This document shows, piece by piece, positions 1 through 4,941 of a stretch of 8,059 nucleotides of DNA. Every line of letters begins with the position of its first letter. Position 1 is the first letter of the stretch. The stretch lies in the NCBI GenBank assembly GCA_050744165.1, contig JBOGGN010000443.1, positions 1-8,059 on the forward strand. Direction: 5' to 3'. The notes under the pieces were generated by a model. The model was not told where the DNA came from and searched no databases. It was given only the letters and a program-made list of their open reading frames with translations. A program made the translations under genes and the position numbers. This DNA is from JBOGGN01 sp050744165. Lineage in GTDB: Bacteria; Actinomycetota; Acidimicrobiia; Acidimicrobiales; Palsa-688.

Positions 1-1
1 G

Positions 2-290
2 CTCGAGACCTTCGCCGATCGCGGCCTGGGCCTGGTCGACGCCGGCGTGGTCGCCGTCGCCGAACGGCTCGGGATCACCGCCATCGCCACCCTCAACCAC
101 CGCGACTTCACGGTCGTGCGCCCCCCGGCATACCGCCGCCTTCGAGCTGCTCCCCGGAACTTACGACCTGGCCGTCGGCCGGCCTGCGACACTGGTGGTG
201 GTGCCAACCACCGTCGCGACCGCCCGCCACCGCCCCTCCATTTGCCGGATACACGCGTTAGCAACTCCTACTTCATCGCCCGCGACTTGA
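2..290 (+). pseudogene. C-terminal part of a PIN-domain (VapC-type) ribonuclease, frameshifted
   Basis: The gene runs in from the left edge, so its start and first catalytic acids are outside the window. The visible frame reads GLGLVDAGVVAVAERLGI, then TLNHRDFTVVRP, the usual last third of a VapC/PIN nuclease. That family comprises metal-dependent RNases acting as toxins of type II toxin-antitoxin pairs. The Asp of LVDA (38-40) is the expected third acidic residue. The position normally held by Asp in the TLD motif is Asn here (95-97), which may weaken metal binding. At 121-126 there is a run of six C. Removing one C restores RHTAAFELLPG, the normal family ending, so the gene has a +1 frameshift. 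The restored frame stops at the TGA at 288-290, about 45 codons beyond where PIN proteins usually end. In the unshifted frame the ORF continues as non-family sequence to 403. Decay or a sequencing error in the C run are both possible. No antitoxin gene is visible. Confidence 0.68.
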
Positions 291-417
291 AGGGTCTGCC
301 CGCGAGCACCTACCCGGGTGACGGTCGTCGCCATCGAGGAGCCACCCACCGACACGACTCCAGGGGATCTGTTCGGAGGGAGAAGATCGATCCCTTTGCG
401 TAAAGCCTCGAGCCGCC

Positions 418-846
418 ATGCGTGTTGAACATTCGGTGTACTTGATTATCAAGAGCGAGGACATCGAGCCCCCTGAGGTGACGAGACTTGTCGGCCTGGC
501 GCCGGACTTGGCCAAGGCCAAGCACTCGAGAACTATTGCGGGATCGGTGAAGGTGCCCAGGGCCCACCTCTGGCAGATCGACTCTGGTCTCGACGCATAC
601 GAACCGATCGAACGTCATGTCGAAGCCTTGACGCTGAGGGTGGCACCGTACGCCCAACGGATTGGTGCAATTGTTGGCGCCCGCACGAAGTGCTTTCTGA
701 CCATCGTGCGGCGCTACCACACCTCTCCTGCTCCTGCGCCGTTGGGGTTCGGACTCGACGGGGGCACGGTTGAGCTCCTAGCAACGATGCGGGCAGAGGT
801 CGATATCGACGAGTACGACTACACCGAAGTTCCCGCGGAGGGGTGA
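418..846 (+). CDS. DUF4279 domain-containing protein
   Basis: A 142-residue soluble protein with no signal peptide or membrane segment. The pattern fits DUF4279: a beta strand at the start (residues 4-12), an 'EPPEVTRLVGLAPD' element (17-30) typical of the family, a conserved Trp in 'HLWQIDSG' (50-57), an amphipathic stretch around 64-88, strand 'CFLTIVRRY' (92-100), then 'LDGGTVELLA' and a final acidic 'DIDEYDY' (129-135). Length is normal for the family, whose biochemical role is unknown; relatives have been noted near polymorphic toxins as possible immunity proteins, but nothing here shows that role. ATG 418 is the only sensible start. It has no close Shine-Dalgarno: the nearest purine-rich stretch (GGAGGGAG, about 375-382) is some 35 bases upstream. 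Base composition looks less GC-rich than its neighbours, which could mean separate acquisition. It stands alone, facing the convergent HD-GYP gene. Confidence 0.75.
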   Translation: MRVEHSVYLIIKSEDIEPPEVTRLVGLAPDLAKAKHSRTIAGSVKVPRAHLWQIDSGLDAYEPIERHVEALTLRVAPYAQRIGAIVGARTKCFLTIVRRYHTSPAPAPLGFGLDGGTVELLATMRAEVDIDEYDYTEVPAEG

Positions 847-976
847 AGCTCGAGACCAACCCCAATACAACCCAACACGACGCAACTTCTAACTCCACCA
901 GTGGGCTACGCCGTCACACTCGCGGCGACCGCCTTGGCCTATTTCCAGAGCTTGAACGGCCCGACGGCCGACCAGC

Positions 977-2542
977 TTAGGTGGGTTGTTGCGCCGGGGC
1001 GCCGTCCAGCAATCCGTATTGCATGGCACGCATGGCGGCGCTGGCCCGGTTGCTCACTGCGAGCTTGACGTAGATCCGCTCGATGTGGTTGCTCACCGTT
1101 TTCGGGCTGATGCCGAGGTTGCGGGCGATCGCCTTGTTGGGCATTCCGACCGCGAGCAGGGCCAGGACCTCGCTCTCGCGCACGGTGAGGCCGGCCGGGC
1201 CGCCCGCCCGGGTCCGGCTGGCGGCGTGCCCGGCCACGGTCAGGACGGCATCGACAGCCGCCGGGTCGAGGCGTCCAGCGTCCGCGTCGGCACGGAGCTC
1301 GCGGGCCGCCTTCTCAGCGGTGCGCGCCGGCCGGTACGGGCGGGGCTGGAGCATGGCATGGTAGGCGTCGGCCGCGCCCAGCACCCGGGCCGAGGTGGAG
1401 AGCATGGTGGCGCCCACGCCGCGGTGGTAGCCGGAACCATCCAACCGTTCGTGGTGCGACGCCGCCAGCAGGCCCACCCGCCGCAGCGGTTCGAGCCGGC
1501 TGAAGATGCGCTCCACGTAATACACATGCAGCCGCATGCGCTCCAGGTCGGGCCCGCTCAGCGGCCCCGGTCGCGACCACACGGCCCCGGAGACGCCGAA
1601 GCGCCCGACGTCGTGAACGAGCGCCGCCCGCCGGGCGATGTTGGCCTCCGCGGGCGCCACGTTGAGCTTCGCGACCGCTCCCGCCACCAGCTCTGCCGTG
1701 CCCCGGCCGTGGCCGGCAAAGAACCCGCAGCGCAGGTCGCAGAAGTCGGCGATCGCCTCGAGCGCCTGGTCGAGCTCATCGTCGGAGAGCGGCTGGCGGG
1801 CCGCAGGATCGGCGGCCACCACGTCGTCCGCCACCGCCGCGCCCAGTCCTTCGAACAGCGGCGCCGGGTCGCGTACGACGGCGTCGACGATGGCCGGGTC
1901 GAAATGGGTGCCCCGGCGGGCCTGGGTCATCGCTACGGCCTCATCAACGCTGGCCGTTCGCTGGAAAAACTCGCACGCCTCGGCGACATGGGCCACCCGG
2001 GCGGGCAAGGACAGCGAGTCGCCTGCCAGACCGGCAGGGACACCCTGTCCGTCCCAACGGGCGTAGGACTGCTGCACGCCCGCCTGGACCTCGTCGCCGA
2101 GACCGAGCCGATTCGCCAGCTCACCCCCCGCGGCGCAGTGGTTGGCCATCTGCTCGATCACCTCCTTGCCCTGGGTCACCATGATGTGAGCCGCCTGGCG
2201 GACCCGGTTCACGGGGGAGGTTCCGGCCCCGGCTTGGCTGAGCATGAGTCTCAGGGCGGAAAAGCCTCGCCTGTCGACTGCTTCCGCCCGAGCCCGGAAT
2301 TCGATGTCGTCGCCGAAGACCAACGCCGACTCGTTGCCGTACACCGGGCAACCGACATACGTCAGCAAGTTGACGTCGTAGACCGCCGCCAGGGCGGCAT
2401 CCTCCAGCCCCAGGCGCTCTCCCAGACGGAGTCCGATGCGGGCGGCTCGCACCATGTGCTCGGCCGGCTGGCCGAGACCGAGGTCGGTGGCGAGCGACAA
2501 CGCCACCATCAGGTCGGCCAGGCGAACCCCTGAGGATGTCAC
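977..2542 (-). CDS. Tandem HD / HD-GYP domain protein with C-terminal LuxR-type HTH (signalling regulator)
   Basis: A 521-residue cytoplasmic protein. Residues ~5-225 form a degenerate HD-type half ('VALSLATDLGLGQPAEH' near the start, and 'WDGQGVP' at 163-169 in place of DGSGYP). Residues ~255-440 form a better-kept HD-GYP domain: H278, the H310-D311 pair, H363-H364-E365, and DGSGYH at 368-373, where canonical proteins have GYP. Residues 452-510 are a LuxR/FixJ-type helix-turn-helix beginning LTVRESEVLALLAVG, with recognition helix around 'SPKTVSNHIERIYVKL'. HD-GYP proteins are phosphohydrolases, some cleaving cyclic-di-GMP. Here the domain may hydrolyse or merely sense a nucleotide and pass the signal to the DNA-binding tail. 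The start is a GTG without a clear Shine-Dalgarno, chosen because the family's N-terminal motif begins directly after it. The gene diverges from the DUF4242-DsrE operon, its likely target. The long ORF on the opposite strand is a GC-driven shadow. Confidence 0.9.
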   Translation of the reverse strand: MTSSGVRLADLMVALSLATDLGLGQPAEHMVRAARIGLRLGERLGLEDAALAAVYDVNLLTYVGCPVYGNESALVFGDDIEFRARAEAVDRRGFSALRLMLSQAGAGTSPVNRVRQAAHIMVTQGKEVIEQMANHCAAGGELANRLGLGDEVQAGVQQSYARWDGQGVPAGLAGDSLSLPARVAHVAEACEFFQRTASVDEAVAMTQARRGTHFDPAIVDAVVRDPAPLFEGLGAAVADDVVAADPAARQPLSDDELDQALEAIADFCDLRCGFFAGHGRGTAELVAGAVAKLNVAPAEANIARRAALVHDVGRFGVSGAVWSRPGPLSGPDLERMRLHVYYVERIFSRLEPLRRVGLLAASHHERLDGSGYHRGVGATMLSTSARVLGAADAYHAMLQPRPYRPARTAEKAARELRADADAGRLDPAAVDAVLTVAGHAASRTRAGGPAGLTVRESEVLALLAVGMPNKAIARNLGISPKTVSNHIERIYVKLAVSNRASAAMRAMQYGLLDGAPAQQPT

Positions 2543-2663
2543 CGCGGGAAAAATACTGGACCGTTCCCTGGGGTGAATGCCCCATGACGGAGAGCGCTCT
2601 GTTGCTTACCGTTCGTTCCAGGAGCCGGCAGTCGGCTCATCGAAGGAAAAAGGGGACCACACC
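2543..2663. promoter_or_regulatory. Divergent intergenic control region with two small palindromes
   Basis: This 121-bp gap separates the HD-LuxR gene (leftward) from the DUF4242-DsrE operon (rightward). It contains a perfect 10-bp palindrome AGAGCGCTCT (2591-2600) and an inverted repeat TGGGG-6-CCCCA (2569-2584). Either could bind a dimeric LuxR-type HTH. On the minus strand, TATTTT about 9 bases before the GTG, with TTCACC 16 bases further upstream, is a possible but weak -10/-35 pair. No convincing plus-strand promoter hexamers were found. The Shine-Dalgarno of the DUF4242 gene, AAGGGG, lies at 2650-2655. Confidence 0.4.
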
Positions 2664-2942
2664 ATGCACAAGTTCGTGATCGACCGCACCGTTCCCGGTG
2701 CCGGCCAGATGGACGCCGCCGCCTTGCGGGCGATAGCGCAGAAGTCGAACGACGTCCTGCGCGACCTCGGCCCGGACATACAGTGGATCCAGAGCTACGT
2801 CACCGATGACCGGATCGTGTGCGTGTACAACGCGACCGACGAGGCGATCATCCGTGAACACGGACGGCTCGGGGGCTTCCCGGTCGATCTGGTCGAGCAC
2901 ATCCACACCGTGATCGATCCGACCACGGCGGACGTGGCATGA
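2664..2942 (+). CDS. DUF4242 family protein (SCO4226-like nickel-binding family)
   Basis: A 92-residue protein that matches DUF4242 along its whole length. It has a first strand 'KFVIDRTVPGAG' (3-14), a helix 'AALRAIAQKSNDVLRDLG' (19-36), the strands 'IQWIQSYVTDDRIVCVYNA' (39-57), then 'DEAIIREHGRLGGFPVD' (59-75) and 'EHIHTVIDP' at the end. The family has a small ferredoxin-like fold. A Streptomyces coelicolor member, SCO4226, is reported to bind nickel. Possible ligands here are H66, H79, H81 and C53, but I cannot place them on a structure. ATG 2664 is chosen over upstream in-frame codons because AAGGGG sits 8 bases before it and the family motif starts at residue 3. The stop overlaps the next gene's start in ATGA, so the two genes are probably translationally coupled. 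Its role in the module is unknown; metal sensing or storage is an inference. Confidence 0.88.
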   Translation: MHKFVIDRTVPGAGQMDAAALRAIAQKSNDVLRDLGPDIQWIQSYVTDDRIVCVYNATDEAIIREHGRLGGFPVDLVEHIHTVIDPTTADVA

Positions 2943-3301
2943 CGGCACGGGCCGCGGTCAGCCTGACGACCGGACTCGAGGATCCCGAGCGGGTCACCGT
3001 GGCGCTCCTCGTCGCGCTCGGCGCGGCCGAGTCCGGCCGCAGCACGCTCACCTTTCTGACCAAGGAGGCGGTCCGGCTGGTCACCGACGGGGTGGCCGTG
3101 GGCGTGGCGTGCGACGGGTGCCCGCCGATCGCCGACCTGATGCAGCGCTACGCGGTGGCGGGTGGCGAATTCCTCGTCTGCCCTATCTGCTTCAACAGCC
3201 GCCAGCTCCAGAAGGCGCCGATCGCGACCAACGCCCGAATCGGCGGCACGGTGCAACTGTGGGAATGGATCGGCGAGGGGGCGACGACCTTCAGCTATTG
3301 A
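2939..3301 (+). CDS. DsrE/DsrF-family protein with two CxxC pairs
   Basis: A 120-residue cytoplasmic protein with the DsrE/F alternating beta-alpha pattern. It has strand 'AAVSLTTGLEDPERV' (5-19), helix 'VALLVALGAAESG' (21-33), strand 'STLTFLTKEAVRL' (35-47), then 'VAVGVACDGCPPIADLMQRYAV' (52-73, written here as the loop and helix after strand three) and 'GGEFLVCPICFNSRQL' (75-90). DsrE-like proteins take part in sulfur transfer through a reactive Cys. This one carries four cysteines in two CxxC pairs, C58/C61 and C81/C84. That suits thiol-disulfide chemistry or a structural zinc or iron site as well as sulfur relay. The start at 2939 overlaps the DUF4242 stop (ATGA), so both are read from one message. 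The gene ends just before a strong hairpin. The function is not known beyond the family. The pairing with a metal-binding-family protein suggests a role in metal or redox stress. Confidence 0.82.
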   Translation: MTARAAVSLTTGLEDPERVTVALLVALGAAESGRSTLTFLTKEAVRLVTDGVAVGVACDGCPPIADLMQRYAVAGGEFLVCPICFNSRQLQKAPIATNARIGGTVQLWEWIGEGATTFSY

Positions 3302-3317
3302 CCCTTGGGGAGAAAAG

Positions 3318-3353
3318 AGCGGTCGGCCGTCATCGGGGCACCGGCCGACCGCT
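3318..3353. terminator. Hairpin terminator between convergent genes
   Basis: A perfect 12-bp inverted repeat, AGCGGTCGGCCG (3318-3329) and CGGCCGACCGCT (3342-3353), encloses a 12-base loop. Read leftward it is followed by CTTTTCTC, a proper U-tract, so it is an intrinsic terminator for the DUF4262 gene ending at 3408. Read rightward it lies 16 bases after the DsrE stop but has only GCTTGC after the stem, so it would end that operon less efficiently, perhaps with Rho. Confidence 0.8.
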
Positions 3354-3407
3354 TGCGCCGTCGCCAGCGGGGAGCGCCTGACCAATCGTGTCGGGCTGCA
3401 TTGCACC

Positions 3408-3953
3408 TCACCGTCGTCGACGGCCTCGCCCCTCCCGACGGAGTTGGGCGCGCCGGTAGGCTCGATTCCGGTCTGGGTACTCGAGCACCTGCTCGGGCCG
3501 GTCGAGGCGAGGTTGATGGTGGCCGTGGAACTCGCAGAAGGCCTCCGCGGGCAATAGCACTTGCAGAGCGCTGAGCTCCATGCCGCAGTCCCTGAAGGCC
3601 CGGTACTGGTCGAACCACGAGTTGAATACCCCGTGGTCGAATTGACGGGGATGGACGGCCACCACCTCGAGGCGGACGTTGGCCACCACTACCCTTGCGC
3701 CCGCCTGCAGAGGTTGGCCGTCACTGACACCCGCCACCAGTTCATGGAGGATCCACGCCGCGGTCTCGAAGGCGACGCTCGTGATGACCAGCTCAGGGTG
3801 CCCGTAGTGCTCCACCAGCCCGATGGTGTAGGCCCATTGAGCGTTCGTCGGGCTCCCCTCCACGCCTTGGATCGCCCACCCGTAGGTGGCGATCTTCTCC
3901 GCCATAGCGAGCCTTACCTCGTCTTCCGACTTTCCGTCACAGATATCGCACAT
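3408..3953 (-). CDS. DUF4262 domain-containing protein
   Basis: A 181-residue protein. The diagnostic opening MCDICDG (1-7) is followed by a helix to ~23, then 'YGWAIQGVEG' (24-33), 'WAYTIGL...GHPELVITSV' (40-60), a helix 'AAWILHELVAGV' (65-76), the beta stretch 'RVVVANVRLEVVAVHP' (87-102), 'SALQVLLP' (128-135) and 'QPRLDRP' (147-153). This is the full DUF4262 layout at normal length. The family is common in actinobacteria and its function is unknown. C3 and C6, in CDIC, could bind metal. The last ~20 residues are an Arg-rich tail that looks lineage-specific. ATG 3953 is chosen because the family begins at MCDIC. The frame stays open far upstream, into the TetR gene, but only as a GC shadow. 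It lies downstream of and in the same direction as tetR, 131 bp apart, so it may have its own promoter. The hairpin at 3318-3353 terminates it. Confidence 0.87.
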   Translation of the reverse strand: MCDICDGKSEDEVRLAMAEKIATYGWAIQGVEGSPTNAQWAYTIGLVEHYGHPELVITSVAFETAAWILHELVAGVSDGQPLQAGARVVVANVRLEVVAVHPRQFDHGVFNSWFDQYRAFRDCGMELSALQVLLPAEAFCEFHGHHQPRLDRPEQVLEYPDRNRAYRRAQLRREGRGRRRR

Positions 3954-3975
3954 GCATCGATCATGACGAGGGGGT

Positions 3976-4025
3976 GTGACACTCTCGGGCGGACGTTGTG
4001 ACTCGGAAGGCTCGAGTGACGTGAC
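3976..4025. promoter_or_regulatory. Cluster of GTGAC repeats and an inverted repeat upstream of the DUF4262 gene
   Basis: The pentamer GTGAC occurs four times in 50 bases, at 3976, 3998, 4016 and 4021. Two of the copies form an inverted repeat GTGACTCG-7-CGAGTGAC (3998-4005 and 4013-4020) with one mismatched pair. It lies 23-72 bases upstream of the DUF4262 ATG, where an operator would be expected. I see no clear -35/-10 pair, and a chance cluster cannot be excluded. Confidence 0.3.
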
Positions 4026-4084
4026 CGCTCTGACCCGGCCGCGCAGGGAGGAGCGGCGCCTTTTCCCACCTGGATTTCGGCGGC

Positions 4085-4693
4085 TCAGTCGAGGATCGGG
4101 AGAGGTGCGAATAGCAGGTCGGCCAGGTGGTCGATGAACTCGTCGCCGTCTAGCGGCTCGCCGCAGACCGCTGACCGGTAGATCAAGATCGCCGGCCCGG
4201 CCATGGCCCGCAGCTCGAGGTCGGGGAAGTCCTCGCCCAGCTCGGCGGCCAGGAGGCCCCGCAGGTGGGCATGCATCCGCGACACCATCGTCTCCCGGAA
4301 TACGTCGGCCACGTCGGGGTCCGAGCGGGCGGCCGACAAGAAGCCCAGCATCGTCTGGGCGCCCTCGCCGCGCAGGCCCTCGGCCATCTCGGACAGGAAC
4401 GACTTCAGGTCGGCCCGGGGGTCGCCGGTGGTGGCGAACTTGGCGTTCGCCTTGGGGCACTCGAGGGCGGCCCGCACGACGTCCTGCTTGGTCGGCCAGC
4501 GCCGGTAGATCGTCGAGAGGCCGACGCAGGCCTGGTCGGCGACGTCCTGCATGCGGATCTGGTCGTAGCCCACCTCCTTCAGGAGGTCAAGCACCGTTTC
4601 GAGGATGGCGTCGCTGCGGTCGGTCGCCAGCTTCCGGCCGCGCTTGTGGGGCGGTTCGCAGGAAATGACGGCGGCTGCCTTTGGCGTGGCCAC
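4085..4693 (-). CDS. TetR/AcrR-family transcriptional repressor
   Basis: A 202-residue regulator. Residues ~23-70 are a TetR N-terminal domain: helix 'RSDAILETVLDLLKEVGYDQIRM', then the HTH 'QDVADQACVGLSTIYRRWPTK' region (49-69) with the family's typical IYRRWPTK ending. Residues ~75-200 are the variable ligand-binding and dimer half, largely helical ('LKSFLSEMAEGLRG', 'TMVSRMHAHLRGLLAAELG'). It starts with GTG at 4693; the two ATGs just upstream (4701 and 4704) are out of frame. No Shine-Dalgarno precedes it, and a good -10 (TATGAT) lies 6 bases upstream, so the message is probably leaderless. It diverges from the DHA2 exporter, the standard layout in which such a repressor controls itself and the pump until the pump's substrate, or a similar molecule, binds. 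The ligand cannot be predicted. Confidence 0.93.
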   Translation of the reverse strand: MATPKAAAVISCEPPHKRGRKLATDRSDAILETVLDLLKEVGYDQIRMQDVADQACVGLSTIYRRWPTKQDVVRAALECPKANAKFATTGDPRADLKSFLSEMAEGLRGEGAQTMLGFLSAARSDPDVADVFRETMVSRMHAHLRGLLAAELGEDFPDLELRAMAGPAILIYRSAVCGEPLDGDEFIDHLADLLFAPLPILD

Positions 4694-4699
4694 AACACC

Positions 4700-4728
4700 A
4701 TCATACCCGGGTAGGCAAGATCCGGGAA
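4700..4728 (-). promoter_or_regulatory. tetR promoter, probably giving a leaderless transcript
   Basis: On the minus strand the -10 TATGAT (4705 to 4700, 5 of 6 consensus bases) is followed after 6 bases by the GTG start at 4693, where transcription would begin. The -35 is TTCCCG (4728-4723) at 17 bp spacing, a poor match. The lack of any Shine-Dalgarno supports a leaderless message, common in actinobacteria. Confidence 0.55.
4704..4713. promoter_or_regulatory. Candidate TetR operator TACCCGGGTA
   Basis: A perfect 10-bp palindrome that overlaps the upstream end of the tetR -10 box. A dimer bound here would block tetR transcription, fitting autoregulation. A second, imperfect palindrome TTATCGGTAA (4735-4744) touches the exporter's -35 box. 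The two share little sequence, so which one is the real operator is open. Confidence 0.4.
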
Positions 4729-4746
4729 GATTCGTTATCGGTAATG

Positions 4747-4775
4747 TTGACTTTCGGATTTCGGCGTGGCATGAT
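4747..4775 (+). promoter_or_regulatory. Promoter of the MFS exporter
   Basis: TTGACT (4747-4752, 5 of 6 consensus bases) and CATGAT (4770-4775, 4 of 6) are separated by exactly 17 bp, the sigma-70/SigA spacing. The start would be near 4782, giving a 5' leader of roughly 135 bases before ATG 4919. Confidence 0.55.
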
Positions 4776-4885
4776 CGGTGTCACCGGAGAACGCCCCAGA
4801 CGTTGATCCGGATCGCACGACAAACCCGGCCCCCCCGTGTGGCGGTCGCTCGAGTCGGTCGTGTTCATCGCTCCCGGACGTGATT

Positions 4886-4941
4886 GTTCGCGCCCCGATA
4901 TCGGAGGAATCACCCGCCATGGCCTTACCTGTTCGCGCCCC
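4886..4941 (+). repeat. Direct repeat GTTCGCGCCCC flanking the exporter's start
   Basis: The 11-base string GTTCGCGCCCC occurs at 4886-4896 and again at 4931-4941, one copy in the leader and one inside the first codons, 45 bases apart. It may be chance in GC-rich DNA, or a leader RNA or operator element. Confidence 0.35.
4895..4908 (+). promoter_or_regulatory. Shine-Dalgarno of the exporter overlapped by palindrome CCGATATCGG
   Basis: GGAGGA (4903-4908) lies 10 bases before ATG 4919 and decides that start. The frame is open back to 4778 but lacks family sequence there. The perfect 10-bp palindrome CCGATATCGG (4895-4904) shares its last two bases with the Shine-Dalgarno. It could be a repressor site. 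Confidence 0.55.

Noticed and set aside
848..857. GCTCGAGACC here repeats the first ten bases of the window
   Set aside because: It is a single 10-base match with no extension on either side, expected by chance in GC-rich DNA.
310..898. Minus-strand ORFs opposite the DUF4279 gene
   Set aside because: They overlap each other in different frames, have no recognisable domains and run antisense to a supported gene.
847..976. Possible small gene or terminator between DUF4279 and the HD-GYP gene
   Set aside because: A plus-strand frame opening at GTG 901 runs past 977 into the antisense of the HD-GYP gene and resembles nothing. The only hairpin is CGGCC-GTCG-GGCCG on the minus strand, too short to call and without a T-run.
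986..2533. A 515-codon ORF on the plus strand across the whole HD-GYP gene
   Set aside because: It is the mirror of a GC-rich gene on the other strand. Its translation is low-complexity (His, Arg, Gly, Gln) with no family resemblance, while the minus strand gives clear HD-GYP and LuxR motifs.
3954..4460. Upstream extension of the DUF4262 frame to 4460
   Set aside because: It overlaps the TetR gene on the same strand and reads as Arg/Pro/Gly-rich shadow. The family begins at MCDIC, at 3953.
4778..4918. Earlier start for the exporter at 4778
   Set aside because: The extra 47 residues are unlike the family and lie on the predicted promoter's transcript start. A good Shine-Dalgarno (4903-4908) points to 4919.
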